Below are positions 16,298-24,874 of a stretch of DNA of 64,000 nucleotides, in pieces. The notes below the pieces were generated by a model. It was not told the DNA's origin. It made no database searches and saw only the letters and a list, made by a program, of their open reading frames with translations. Origin of the DNA: Mucilaginibacter sp. KACC 22063 (lineage in GTDB: Bacteria > Bacteroidota > Bacteroidia > Sphingobacteriales > Sphingobacteriaceae). Position 1 is the stretch's first letter. Each line of letters begins with the position of its first letter. The stretch spans positions 2,480,001-2,544,000 of the forward strand of contig NZ_CP117877.1 in assembly GCF_028736115.1 (NCBI RefSeq), in the 5' to 3' direction. Made by a program: the position numbers and the translations under genes.

Positions 16298-17050
16298 TTA
16301 TCTAACGTTAATGCTATGCTTTTTAAGTTCAGCTTTTAAATCAGGGATCAAAATTTCACCGTAGTGAAATACAGATGCGGCCAAAGCGGCATCTACATTG
16401 GTGTGCTCAAATACATCAACAAAATGCTGCATATTACCCGCGCCTCCAGATGCAATAACCGGAATATTTACAGCATCATTCACTACTTTAAGTAAGCTGT
16501 TATCGAATCCCGCCTTTGTACCGTCATGGTCCATAGAAGTAAGTAATATCTCACCCGCACCACGGTTTTCTGCTTCTAATATCCAGGTTAAAGTTTCTTT
16601 TTCAGTTGCAATGCGGCCACCGTTAAGGTGTACAATATTTTGATTACTGATATGCCTTGTATCAACGGCAACAATTACAAACTGAACGCCAAACGCTTTT
16701 GCTAATTCGTCGATCAGTTCAGGATTGCGCACCGCAGCAGAATTGATCGATATTTTATCGGCACCGGCATTCAACAGCGCATCAGCGTCGGCAATTTCGT
16801 TGATACCGCCGCCGATTGTAAAAGGGATATTGATCTGCCGAGCTACGGCTTTGACCAATTCAACCATAGTTTTACGGCGTTCGTGGGTTGCTGTAATGTC
16901 CAGAAACACCAGTTCATCAGCGCCTTGCTGCGAATAGTTCCAAGCCAGTTCAACTGGGTCACCGGCATCGCGCAGGTCAACAAAGTTTACACCTTTAACC
17001 GTACGGCCGTCTTTTACATCAAGGCAGGGGATTATGCGTTTAGCGAGCAT
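16298..17050 (-). CDS. hisF: Imidazole glycerol phosphate synthase, cyclase subunit
   Basis: TIM-barrel cyclase that uses ammonia from HisH to make imidazole glycerol phosphate and AICAR. 250 residues, normal length. Start [19 protein letters not shown] with catalytic Asp11; the second catalytic Asp is in VIVAVDTRH (about 130); phosphate-binding loops are FTIGGGINE and VIASGGAGN. Seventh gene in the operon; the 107-base gap to hisA is filled by two repeat elements. Confidence 0.97.
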   Translation of the reverse strand: MLAKRIIPCLDVKDGRTVKGVNFVDLRDAGDPVELAWNYSQQGADELVFLDITATHERRKTMVELVKAVARQINIPFTIGGGINEIADADALLNAGADKISINSAAVRNPELIDELAKAFGVQFVIVAVDTRHISNQNIVHLNGGRIATEKETLTWILEAENRGAGEILLTSMDHDGTKAGFDNSLLKVVNDAVNIPVIASGGAGNMQHFVDVFEHTNVDAALAASVFHYGEILIPDLKAELKKHSINVR

Positions 17051-17077
17051 CTATTAAAGTAAATACACACGTCAAAT

Positions 17078-17105
17078 GGGGATTGCTTCGTTCCTCGCAA
17101 TGACG
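17078..17105. repeat. Short interspersed repeat inside the his operon (hisA-hisF gap)
   Basis: Same family as 12709-12737, here reading GGGGATTGCTTCGTTCCTCG and then CAATGACG. Confidence 0.6.
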
Positions 17106-17117
17106 TATGGAGAAATA

Positions 17118-17149
17118 TCTTGATTCTTGTTTCTTGGCTCTTGATTCTA
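17118..17149. repeat. Repeat 'cttgattcttgtttcttggctcttgattct' in the hisA-hisF gap
   Basis: Second repeat type. Related copies are at 18526-18590 (hisH-hisB gap) and, in the opposite orientation, at 57451-57486. Confidence 0.6.
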
Positions 17150-17157
17150 ATGGGGTA

Positions 17158-17907
17158 TTATATTGACATCAGTGCGTGCAGATTCCAGTCTTTAATTTCT
17201 TCAATGCTGATTCGGTTTTCGTAGATGGCTTTACCCACTACAACCGATTCAACTTTGATCTTGCTTAACTGCTCAATGTCTTTCATAGAGCTTACGCCAC
17301 CCGATGCAATCAGCTTAATGAAAGGAGAGTGGTCTAACAGTTTTTCATAAAGCTGAATACCTGCTCCGCCAAGTTTGCCATCTTTACCGATATCAGTACA
17401 CAAAAAGCGGAAAAAGCCAAGCTGAAGGCAACGGTCAACGTAATCCATTAACTTGATAGGAGAGCTTTCCATCCAACCAGAATATTTGATCACTTCGTCC
17501 AAAACGTCAATAGCAACCACAACCTGGTCAGAACATTTTTCTTTACCGCAAAGCGATTTGCTTAGTTCTTCTAAAAACGAAGGATTAGTAATAGCTTGTG
17601 TGCCTACAATTACACGTTCTATACCGGCATTTAAAAGTTCTTTCACTTTTTCAATGCTTCGTACACCGCCGCCATATTGCACCTTCATATCTGTTTTTTT
17701 GATGATGCTAAACAGATAATCCTGGTTACTGAAGTCGCCTTTAGCGCCGTTAAGGTCAATGATATGTATAAAGTTGGTACCGTTCGACTGGTAGCGCTCT
17801 ATCATTTCCTCAAGCGTAACATCGTACTGTGTTACTTGCTCGTAGTCGCCCTCGCGCAAGCGAACAACCTTTTTATTTAAAATATCAATAGCGGGTATTA
17901 TGTACAT
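17158..17907 (-). CDS. hisA: Phosphoribosylformimino-AICAR ribotide isomerase
   Basis: TIM-barrel isomerase, step 4 of the pathway. I use the ATG at 17907, giving MYIIPAIDILNKKVVRL and 249 residues; this begins 4 bases after the hisH stop. A longer in-frame extension to 17949 would overlap hisH and is not family sequence. Catalytic Asp8 and the second Asp in VVVAIDVLDE are present, as are phosphate loops KVQYGGGVRS and LIASGGVSS. Confidence 0.96.
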   Translation of the reverse strand: MYIIPAIDILNKKVVRLREGDYEQVTQYDVTLEEMIERYQSNGTNFIHIIDLNGAKGDFSNQDYLFSIIKKTDMKVQYGGGVRSIEKVKELLNAGIERVIVGTQAITNPSFLEELSKSLCGKEKCSDQVVVAIDVLDEVIKYSGWMESSPIKLMDYVDRCLQLGFFRFLCTDIGKDGKLGGAGIQLYEKLLDHSPFIKLIASGGVSSMKDIEQLSKIKVESVVVGKAIYENRISIEEIKDWNLHALMSI

Positions 17908-17911
17908 GTTA

Positions 17912-18502
17912 TTACAAATTTGAAAAGTTTTTGAGTAGAAGTTCGCCATACTCGCCCGATTTTTCAGGGTGAAACTGAACTCCGTAAAAATTATTGTGCC
18001 AAATTGATGCCGAAAACTTATTTATATAATCAGTTGATGCCAAGGTATAATTGTCGTTGTGCTCAATAAAGTATGAATGTACAAAGTAAAAGTGTGTACC
18101 GTTAGGAATATTTGCAAATAATGGATTTTCCTTTTCGGTGCAAATGCTGTTCCAACCTGTATGCGGCACTTTAAAGTCTGTCGTCTCCTGAAAGCGCTTT
18201 GTTTTAAGCGGTATGATATCAAGCAGGTCAGCATCACCTTCTTCTGAGTGGGCTGTAAGCAATTGCATGCCTACACAAACACCTAAAGTTGGTTTATCAA
18301 GCGATTTGATCTTAGGCACAAGCCCGGTGTTCTGTAGCTTTTGCATAGCTGTACCTGCATGACCCACGCCGGGAATGATATAACGGTCGAACTGGTCAAA
18401 ATCCTTTTCCTCATGGATCATGCCATAGCTAACCCCGAGCCTGTCAAGGGCCGATGTAAGCGAAAATATATTGCCTGCGCCGTATCGAATGATGCCTATC
18501 AT
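17912..18502 (-). CDS. hisH: Imidazole glycerol phosphate synthase, glutaminase subunit
   Basis: Class I glutamine amidotransferase of 196 residues delivering ammonia to HisF. The triad is Cys76 (LGVCVGMQLL), His178 and Glu180 (YGVQFHPEKSGEYG). The oxyanion-strand region YIIPGVGHAGTAM is typical. It is separated from hisB by 90 bases containing a repeat palindrome, and from hisA by 4 bases. Confidence 0.96.
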   Translation of the reverse strand: MIGIIRYGAGNIFSLTSALDRLGVSYGMIHEEKDFDQFDRYIIPGVGHAGTAMQKLQNTGLVPKIKSLDKPTLGVCVGMQLLTAHSEEGDADLLDIIPLKTKRFQETTDFKVPHTGWNSICTEKENPLFANIPNGTHFYFVHSYFIEHNDNYTLASTDYINKFSASIWHNNFYGVQFHPEKSGEYGELLLKNFSNL

Positions 18503-18525
18503 AATTTAATAGAAAGAAGAACTAT

Positions 18526-18590
18526 AATCAAGAGACAAGATGAATACAAAAATGTTGTCTCGATTCTTGTTTCTTGACTCTTGGTTCTGA
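18526..18590. repeat. Palindromic repeat in the hisH-hisB gap
   Basis: AATCAAGAGACAAGA on the left pairs with the TTGTCTCGATT/CTTGACTCTTGG side on the right. It is of the same family as 17118-17149 and 57451-57486, and fills nearly the whole gap between the two genes. Confidence 0.6.
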
Positions 18591-18592
18591 GT

Positions 18593-19741
18593 TTAAAGCA
18601 CTCCTTTTGTGCTTGGTAAAACCATATTGTTTGCGTCTCTGCGTACGGCCATTTTTATCGCTTTAGCAAAGGCTTTGAATATTGCTTCTATTTTATGGTG
18701 TTCGTTCTGGCCTTCGGCTTTGATGTTAAGATTGCATTTTGCAGCATCGCTAAACGACTTAAAGAAGTGATAAAACATCTCTGTAGGCATTTCACCGATC
18801 TTTTCACGCTTAAAGTCTGCATCCCAAACCAGCCAGTTACGTCCGCCAAAATCAATTGCAGCCTGCGACAGGCAATCATCCATTGGTAAACAGAAACCAT
18901 AACGCTCAATGCCACGTTTATCACCTAATGCTGTAGCAAAAACTTCGCCTAAGGCAATGGCAGTATCTTCAATAGTATGATGCTCGTCGATGTGAAGGTC
19001 ACCTTTCGCATCAACTTCCAGGTCGATATTACCGTGACGTGCAATCTGGTCAAGCATGTGATCAAAGAAATGCAAACCTGTACTTACCTGGGCATCACCT
19101 TTACCATCGAGATTGATCTTAATATAAATATCAGTCTCTCTTGTAGTACGGCGGCGCTCTGCCACACGTTCGCCAAGTTTTAAAAACTCATAGATTCTTT
19201 GCCAATCGGTAGTTTCCAATGCAACAGTTTCAGTGATCACTGCATTTTCTTCAGGCGTGAATTCACTATTACCCAAGCCCGAATTATCGTTGATCCAGAT
19301 GGCTTTACATCCAAGATTTTTAGCCAATAAAACGTCATTCTTACGGTCGCCGATTACAAAAGAACCTTTAAGATCATATTTTTCAGCATCGAAATATTCG
19401 GTAAGCATGGCTGTACCCGGCTTACGGGTAGGGGCATTGTCTTTAGCAAAAGTACGGTCGATGTGTACTGCCGAAAAATTCACACCTTCGTTTGCAAAAG
19501 TTTTGACAACCAGATTTTGTACCGGCCAAAAGTTTTCTTCGGGATGGCTGATTGTTCCCAAGCCATCTTGGTTAGTCACCATTACCAGTTTGTAATCAAG
19601 TTCGGCGGCTATGCGCGGCAAATATTGCAGTGCTTTATTGTAAAATTCAAGCTTATAAAATGAATCTATTTGCTCGTCGGCACATTCCTTAATTAAGGTG
19701 CCGTCCCTGTCAATAAATAATATTTTTTGCGGACCGATCAT
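18593..19741 (-). CDS. hisB: Bifunctional histidinol-phosphatase / imidazoleglycerol-phosphate dehydratase
   Basis: Fusion enzyme of 382 residues catalysing steps 6 and 8, as in enterobacteria. The start at 19741 (ATGA overlap with the hisC stop, [16 protein letters not shown]) is preferred over the upstream extension to 19819, which runs inside hisC. The N-terminal HAD phosphatase (1-165) has the DxD nucleophile in FIDRDGTL and the [15 protein letters not shown] motif. The C-terminal dehydratase (about 190-382) has the paired metal-binding motifs [21 protein letters not shown] ([13 protein letters not shown]) and [14 protein letters not shown]. Confidence 0.96.
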   Translation of the reverse strand: MIGPQKILFIDRDGTLIKECADEQIDSFYKLEFYNKALQYLPRIAAELDYKLVMVTNQDGLGTISHPEENFWPVQNLVVKTFANEGVNFSAVHIDRTFAKDNAPTRKPGTAMLTEYFDAEKYDLKGSFVIGDRKNDVLLAKNLGCKAIWINDNSGLGNSEFTPEENAVITETVALETTDWQRIYEFLKLGERVAERRRTTRETDIYIKINLDGKGDAQVSTGLHFFDHMLDQIARHGNIDLEVDAKGDLHIDEHHTIEDTAIALGEVFATALGDKRGIERYGFCLPMDDCLSQAAIDFGGRNWLVWDADFKREKIGEMPTEMFYHFFKSFSDAAKCNLNIKAEGQNEHHKIEAIFKAFAKAIKMAVRRDANNMVLPSTKGVL

Positions 19742-20784
19742 TGATATGTTTGTAAAGTTTCTAATAATTTTTGATTTTCTGCAGGCGTGCCGATGGTAAT
19801 TCGTACTGCCCCTTCGCAAAGTTCAACCTTAGAGCGGTCGCGAACAATGATACCATTGCTTACCAGGTAATTGTAAATGCCTCTTGGATCAGTAGTTTTT
19901 ACGAGGATAAAATTTGCATCAGACGGATAAATATCCAGTACAAAATCAAAGTTCTTTAATTGAAGTACAAGTTTATCCCGCTCACTTAAAGTTTCTTTAA
20001 TCCAGTTATTTACCTGATCAATATTTTGCAACGCCTGTAATGCTAACTGTTGCGAAGCTTCATTGATGTTGTAAGGTGGTTTAACCCGGTTCATTACTTC
20101 AATGATCTCCTCGCTTGCAAAGGCCATACCTATGCGCAAACCTGCCAGTCCCCATGCTTTTGACAAGGTTTGCAACACTACAAGGTTAGCATATTCTGTG
20201 AGTTCCTGTATAAACGATTTTTGACGGCTGAAATTGATATAAGCCTCGTCTACAACAACCAATCCTTTAAAGTTGGCAAGTAAGGTTTCAATATCTTCGC
20301 GGTTAATGGAGTTGCCGGTAGGGTTATTTGGCGAGCATACAAAGATTAGCTTGGTACGGTCATCAATTGCTTCGGCGATACCTTCCAGGTTTAACTGGTA
20401 TTCTGCTGTTAACGGAACCCTTTTAATTTCGATGTCGTTGATATTGGCAGAGACCTCGTACATGCCGTAAGTAGGAGGAACAAGGATTACATTGTCTGTA
20501 CCTGGATTGCAAAAGCTACGAAACAGGATGTCAATGGCTTCATCGCTACCGTTGCCTAAGAAAATATTACGTGGCGGAACGCCTTTAATCTCGCTCAGGC
20601 GTTTTTTTACCTGGAATTGCAGCGGATCTGGGTAGCGGTTGTATTGCTGCTCAAGCGGCGAACCGAATGCGTTTTCATTGGCATCCAGATACACGCTGGC
20701 TTCTCCCTGAAACTCGTCTCGTGCGGACGAGTAGGGCTTAAGTGTTTTTATGTTTGGTCGAAGTATGTTTTGTAAGTCGAACAT
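19738..20784 (-). CDS. hisC: Histidinol-phosphate aminotransferase
   Basis: PLP-dependent aminotransferase, step 7, 348 residues from the ATG at 20784 ([18 protein letters not shown]). The annotated extension to 20811 adds nine non-family residues. Motifs: [43 protein letters not shown] and the PLP lysine 209 in [14 protein letters not shown]. Overlaps hisB by four bases, which implies translational coupling. Confidence 0.96.
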   Translation of the reverse strand: MFDLQNILRPNIKTLKPYSSARDEFQGEASVYLDANENAFGSPLEQQYNRYPDPLQFQVKKRLSEIKGVPPRNIFLGNGSDEAIDILFRSFCNPGTDNVILVPPTYGMYEVSANINDIEIKRVPLTAEYQLNLEGIAEAIDDRTKLIFVCSPNNPTGNSINREDIETLLANFKGLVVVDEAYINFSRQKSFIQELTEYANLVVLQTLSKAWGLAGLRIGMAFASEEIIEVMNRVKPPYNINEASQQLALQALQNIDQVNNWIKETLSERDKLVLQLKNFDFVLDIYPSDANFILVKTTDPRGIYNYLVSNGIIVRDRSKVELCEGAVRITIGTPAENQKLLETLQTYQ

Positions 20785-20806
20785 GAGTTTTAATGAATAA
20801 ATACTT

Positions 20807-20869
20807 GTCATTGCGAGCGGTAGCGTGGCAATCTTATGGCTGAGGGATTGCTTCGTACCTCACAATGAC
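20807..20869. repeat. Full-length interspersed palindromic repeat in the hisC-hisD gap
   Basis: GTCATTGCGAGCGGTAGCGT...GGCAATC (left arm) and GATTGCTTCGTACCTCACAATGAC (right arm) are imperfect reverse complements. This is the most complete member of the family seen at 10100, 12709 and 17078. Confidence 0.65.
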
Positions 20870-20879
20870 GGATGATAAC

Positions 20880-22223
20880 TTATTTCTTTTCTCCTGATTC
20901 CTGGTTTTCATCCTGCAACCTCACGGTTACAGCGTTTTTATGGGCATGCAGGCCTTCTAACTCTGCCAGTATCTCTACAGTGGGGCCAATGTTATTAATC
21001 CCTTTTGGGCTGATATGCTGGAAAGTGATCTTTTTAACAAAGGAATCAACAGAAACACCTGAATAAGCACGCGCATAAGCACTTGTTGGCAAGGTATGAT
21101 TAGTGCCCGATGCGTAATCACCGGCGCTTTCAGGTGTTAAGTTCCCTAAAAACACAGAACCTGCATTGATTACATCTCTGGCAATTTCCTGCCATTTTTC
21201 AGTAGCTAAAATCAAATGCTCTGGTGCATATAAGTTACTGAATGACATGGACTCATGCAGGTTATCTACAACAATAGTGTAAGAATTACCTATAGCCTTG
21301 GATACAATCTCAGCACGTGGTAAAACAGAAAGTTGTTTTTCCACTTCTTCATTTACTTTAGCAGCAAAATCATTTGAAGTAGTTACTAAAACAGCTTGGC
21401 TATCAATACCGTGTTCTGCTTGTGCCAATAGGTCAGCAGCGACGAAGACCGGATTTGCTGTTTCATCTGCAATTACCAAAACTTCTGACGGACCGGCAGG
21501 CATATCAATAGCCGTTGTAGTAGTTGATTGTATAATTGTTTTTGCCTTAGTAACAAACTGGTTTCCAGGACCAAAAATCTTATCAACTTTAGCAACACTT
21601 TCGGTGCCGTAAGCCATAGCTGCAACAGCCTGAGAGCCGCCTGCCAGATAGATTCGGTCAATATATAACAGCTGTGCAACATAAGCGATAAAGGCATTTA
21701 CCTTACCGTTCTTTTGCGGCGGCGAACAAACCACAATCTCGTGGCAACCAGCTATGCGTGCAGGGATTCCCAGCATTAAAAATGTGCTTGGTAATACAGC
21801 TGTACCGCCTGGGATATACAATCCCACCTTTTCAATAGGTCGAAGTTCGCGCCAGCAGGTAACACCGGGCATGGTTTCAATCTTATCTTCGCCCTTTAAC
21901 TGCGATTGGTGAAATTTATAGATATTGTTATAGGCCGTTTGCAAAGCTTCCTTCTGTTCGGGTTGCAGATTTTCCGCAAGTTCGTTTAATTCTGCTTTGT
22001 CAAGGTATAGCTTTTCAAGCTTAACATTGTCAAACTGATGTGCATAGTCAAAAAGGGCGCGGTCGCCATGAGTGCGCACGTTGTTAATTACATCTTCAAC
22101 AATGGTACGGATTTCATTCGCCGGGTCTACATTGCGTTTAACCAGCTGCTGAAGTTCTTCTGCGCTTAGGTCTTTGTAGTTATAGGTCTTTAACACGTTT
22201 AGCCTCTCCTTAATCCCATTCAT
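20880..22223 (-). CDS. hisD: Histidinol dehydrogenase
   Basis: Zn- and NAD-dependent enzyme oxidising histidinol to histidine in two steps (9 and 10). 447 residues, normal. Family motifs in order: WRELRPIEKVGLYIPGGTA (about 124-142), VAMAYGTESV-like AAMAYGTESVAKVDKIFGPG, IDMPAGPSEVLVIAD, LLAQAEHGIDSQ (zinc-site region), and the C-terminal GTNHTLPTSAYARAYSG. It lies 51 bases downstream of hisG. The final few residues (NQESGEKK) are likely a neutral extension. Confidence 0.96.
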   Translation of the reverse strand: MNGIKERLNVLKTYNYKDLSAEELQQLVKRNVDPANEIRTIVEDVINNVRTHGDRALFDYAHQFDNVKLEKLYLDKAELNELAENLQPEQKEALQTAYNNIYKFHQSQLKGEDKIETMPGVTCWRELRPIEKVGLYIPGGTAVLPSTFLMLGIPARIAGCHEIVVCSPPQKNGKVNAFIAYVAQLLYIDRIYLAGGSQAVAAMAYGTESVAKVDKIFGPGNQFVTKAKTIIQSTTTTAIDMPAGPSEVLVIADETANPVFVAADLLAQAEHGIDSQAVLVTTSNDFAAKVNEEVEKQLSVLPRAEIVSKAIGNSYTIVVDNLHESMSFSNLYAPEHLILATEKWQEIARDVINAGSVFLGNLTPESAGDYASGTNHTLPTSAYARAYSGVSVDSFVKKITFQHISPKGINNIGPTVEILAELEGLHAHKNAVTVRLQDENQESGEKK

Positions 22224-22274
22224 AGCAGAAAGGGAAATTTTAAAAGTCCGTTATTCTGTTAATCCTTAATCCTC

Positions 22275-23126
22275 TTACAGGATTATCTTTTCAATCGGCA
22301 TTACAACAATGCCCTGTGCACCAGCTTGTTTTAGCAGGCTTATCCTGTCCCAAAAATCACGCTCCGGGATTACTGTATGTACGGCCACCCAATCCTCCTC
22401 TGCCAATGGTACCACAGAAGGGCTTTTTACACCCGGAAGCAGGTCTGTAATTGCTTTCAGATTTTCGCGCTGAACGTTAAGCACAACGTACTTAGTTTCC
22501 TTGGCACGTAATACGGATTGTATGCGTTGTATCAGTTCGATAACCAGGTCTTCATTCTCAGAGCCTTTACGGCCAATTAATACCGCCTCTGACGACATCA
22601 CATCAGCAAAAGGTTTTAAACCATTGCTTTTTAATGTACCGCCTGTTGATACCAAATCGCAAATGGCATCACTTAATCCAAGGCCCGGAGAAATCTCCAC
22701 AGAACCGGAGATGGTACGGATATCGGCCTCAATATTGTTCTCTTTTAAGTATTTACCTAAAATAACAGGGTAGGTAGTGGCAATTGATTTTCCTTGCAGT
22801 TGGCTAACGTTTACTACATCGCTGGTGTTGGGGATAGCTATTTTCAATGAGCATTTGCCAAAGCCCAGGCGTTGCAGATAGCTTACCTCTACTTCGGTTT
22901 CCTGTATAACGTTTTCGCCAACAATACCTAAATCGGCAATGCCATCCTGTACATATTCAGGAATGTCATCATCACGAAGGAAAAGTATTTCTAAAGGGAA
23001 ATTAGATACAGGGGAGATAAGTGAGCTTTTGTAGTTTTCAAAACTTAAGCCACAGTTTTTAAGTAGTTCAACGGATTTTTCGTTGAGGCGACCCGATTTT
23101 TGGATCGCTATTTTTAATGTTTTCAA
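22275..23126 (-). CDS. hisG: ATP phosphoribosyltransferase, long form
   Basis: First and committed enzyme of histidine synthesis. 283 residues identify the long form HisG(L), which has a C-terminal regulatory domain (about 208-283, ending GAQGIVVMPIEKIIL) that binds histidine for feedback inhibition and needs no HisZ. N-terminal KTLKIAIQKSGRLNEKS and ISGSVEISPGLGLSDAICDLVSTGGTLK are diagnostic. The start codon is TTG: the only in-frame possibility between the upstream stop (TAA, 12 bases before) and the conserved N-terminus. It begins 65 bases after the end of the leader peptide. Confidence 0.96.
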   Translation of the reverse strand: MKTLKIAIQKSGRLNEKSVELLKNCGLSFENYKSSLISPVSNFPLEILFLRDDDIPEYVQDGIADLGIVGENVIQETEVEVSYLQRLGFGKCSLKIAIPNTSDVVNVSQLQGKSIATTYPVILGKYLKENNIEADIRTISGSVEISPGLGLSDAICDLVSTGGTLKSNGLKPFADVMSSEAVLIGRKGSENEDLVIELIQRIQSVLRAKETKYVVLNVQRENLKAITDLLPGVKSPSVVPLAEEDWVAVHTVIPERDFWDRISLLKQAGAQGIVVMPIEKIIL

Positions 23127-23159
23127 TGCTGATTTTAATTAAACTATAAATAAACGGAG

Positions 23160-23243
23160 GGTTCACATTTCACGTAGAAACATACATCATATTATCGCCA
23201 CAGGGGGCGATGGTGCAGGTGCAGATGATGTAATGTGTAAACC
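23160..23243 (-). promoter_or_regulatory. Histidine-operon leader RNA fold (candidate attenuator)
   Basis: On the minus strand, three nested complementary pairs occur in order: GGTT+CACATT (5' side, 23243-23232) with AATGTGAACC (3' side, 23169-23160); ACATCAT with ATGATGT; and ATCGCC with GGCGAT around a 6-base loop (23211-23194). The first two 5' arms lie in the leader peptide before or over its first His codons, so a ribosome stalled there would open the fold. No classical U-tract follows at once; the sequence after the stem reads CTCCGTTTATTTATAG. Confidence 0.65.
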
Positions 23244-23248
23244 TTCAT
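23192..23248 (-). CDS. hisL: his operon leader peptide (18 aa, five His)
   Basis: Small ORF not included in ordinary gene calls: ATG AAG GTT TAC ACA TTA, then CAT CAT CTG CAC CTG CAC CAT, then CGC CCC CTG TGG CGA TAA. The peptide is MKVYTLHHLHLHHRPLWR, with five His among seven consecutive codons. It starts about 25 bases after the predicted promoter, ends 65 bases before hisG, and its codons lie inside the leader hairpin. That position, the codon bias and the fold are what a ribosome-stalling histidine sensor requires, as in enterobacterial hisL. The link to regulation is inference, but chance clustering of His codons directly before hisG is unlikely. Confidence 0.85.
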   Translation of the reverse strand: MKVYTLHHLHLHHRPLWR

Positions 23249-23277
23249 TTTATAGCTAACTTTTTGGGTGAGCGTTG

Positions 23278-23308
23278 CAAATATATATAGTTATCTGTAA
23301 ATACAAAA
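23278..23308 (-). promoter_or_regulatory. Promoter of the his operon
   Basis: Minus-strand TTTTG (23308-23304), 18-base spacer, then TATATTTG (23285-23278), a perfect match to the Bacteroidota -7 consensus TAnnTTTG. The predicted start is near 23272, leaving a short 5' leader before the leader-peptide ATG at 23248. Confidence 0.75.
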
Positions 23309-23332
23309 TGAAAAAAGCATTAAATCAATTGA

Positions 23333-24856
23333 TTATTTAGCTGCATTTTCCGATTCGTTGTACTCATAAATAGCACCGTCGTCAAATTGTTCTAATTTTT
23401 TTAGATTATTATGCTGTTGTATATCCTTTATGTGTACCAATTCAGCATTATATAATTCGTTAAACCAGATAATGTAATAATGCTTTTGCGCGTAAAACTT
23501 ATCAGTATCTTTTTTAAAATATTTATGAGGCAATAATTTGGTGTTGCTTTGCCCGCTAAACCAATATACTGCTTCGTGAGCATCTGAATAGATAGGTACA
23601 CCTGATTTAAAAAGTTGTGGATGCCGGCGTATCCAGTCTACCGTGCCCGATTCCTTCCAGTCATCATCGGTATAACCGGGATTACCGTAATCGTACTGGT
23701 CATCATAACGTTGATAATCGATCTTATAAAGCCTATACTCAATGAAAATTGCAGTAATAATTAATACGCCATAAATAATCCATTTACTGTAAACCGGCCA
23801 ACGGGCTGGCAGATGGATGATCCACCAGGTGAGGGCCCAAACCAGCGGTACATAAACAGGTGCCAGCAGGCGATTATTAATTTGCTCATACCGTGAAAAC
23901 GTTGCCGAAAGCACCATAAACAATATATATACTAACGAGAACGCAATGGCAATGATGAGGTAATTGTTAAGGTTCCTCCTAAACGTATGAAATAGCAATG
24001 CAATAATCAATGCCACAATAACTAACACACCAACAAGCATTGGCAGCATATAAGTGGTATTAATTATACTTATCCAGCCCATTATTACACTGCCCACGTA
24101 AGCCAGATTCTGTCCAAATGAGGTTACCGAAGCTTCACGCGGGCCTGTAGTAGTGCCTGTAACTAAATGATTCCGAACGAGGTTGATTACCAGGAAAGCG
24201 ATAGCCACAAAGCCAAAGGTAAATATGCGTCCCCAGCGTTTTTTAAAAGGATATGTTTGGTCGATTAATAAGAGTAATCCGCCTGCACCTATCACTGTAA
24301 TACCTGCATATCGGGTAATGCACGCTATACCTGCTATTATGGCCGATACAATCAGCGCTTTATAAGTGTGCGTGTTGAGGTAATGCGAGAAGGCAATAAA
24401 GAACAAAAGCACCATTATTATAAATAGTGTTTCGGACCACATATAGGTATACACCTGTAATAACGCAGGATTAAGTATAATTACTGCCAGTATCAGCCAT
24501 TTATAAATAATGGATTTAGGGGCGAATCTTTGCATCAGCCAGCCGCTAATAAAGATGACCGAAGCAAAAAGCAGCCCGTCTATAACAGGCCCGGCCTTAA
24601 GTGGATCAATACCACTAATAAAATAAGTAAAGGCAAGAAAAGCAGGGTAGAAGACGGGAAAGTCAACCAGTGACTTGTTGGTGAATGAGGTAAAAGCCCC
24701 ATGATCATGCACATTTCTTGCTGTGCTGATATACATAATAGAATCGGGCGAAATACCGACACCATTGTATTTGGTGAATAGATAAATAACGTAGTAACCA
24801 ATTATTGCTGCAACCAGCGCATCAAGATTTTTAATATAATCAGTTACTCTCGTCAT
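23333..24856 (-). CDS. GT-C fold membrane glycosyltransferase (ArnT/PMT-like)
   Basis: 507-residue integral membrane protein with about ten hydrophobic helices and a hydrophilic C-terminal part (about 385-507). The first loop SPDSIMYISTARNVHDHG has the acidic residue position (Asp38 in GISPDS) expected for polyprenyl-phosphate-sugar dependent GT-C enzymes, and FPVFYPAFLAFTYF follows. It probably transfers a sugar to a lipid or protein on the periplasmic side. Substrate unknown. The GmhB-like phosphatase gene lies just upstream in the same direction (18 bases), suggesting a link to glycan synthesis. Confidence 0.75.
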   Translation of the reverse strand: MTRVTDYIKNLDALVAAIIGYYVIYLFTKYNGVGISPDSIMYISTARNVHDHGAFTSFTNKSLVDFPVFYPAFLAFTYFISGIDPLKAGPVIDGLLFASVIFISGWLMQRFAPKSIIYKWLILAVIILNPALLQVYTYMWSETLFIIMVLLFFIAFSHYLNTHTYKALIVSAIIAGIACITRYAGITVIGAGGLLLLIDQTYPFKKRWGRIFTFGFVAIAFLVINLVRNHLVTGTTTGPREASVTSFGQNLAYVGSVIMGWISIINTTYMLPMLVGVLVIVALIIALLFHTFRRNLNNYLIIAIAFSLVYILFMVLSATFSRYEQINNRLLAPVYVPLVWALTWWIIHLPARWPVYSKWIIYGVLIITAIFIEYRLYKIDYQRYDDQYDYGNPGYTDDDWKESGTVDWIRRHPQLFKSGVPIYSDAHEAVYWFSGQSNTKLLPHKYFKKDTDKFYAQKHYYIIWFNELYNAELVHIKDIQQHNNLKKLEQFDDGAIYEYNESENAAK

Positions 24857-24874
24857 ATTGTAGTTTTAAGTACA

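Noticed and set aside
17908..17949. Longer N-terminus of HisA starting at 17949
   Set aside because: The extension overlaps hisH, and the residues before MYIIPAID have no family similarity.
17078..18590. Series of repeats as a possible CRISPR array
   Set aside because: The repeats are palindromic, of different families, unevenly spaced and separated by genes; no direct-repeat/spacer pattern.
19742..19819. Longer N-terminus of HisB starting at 19819
   Set aside because: The extra residues are read inside hisC out of its frame, and the HAD domain begins at [14 protein letters not shown].
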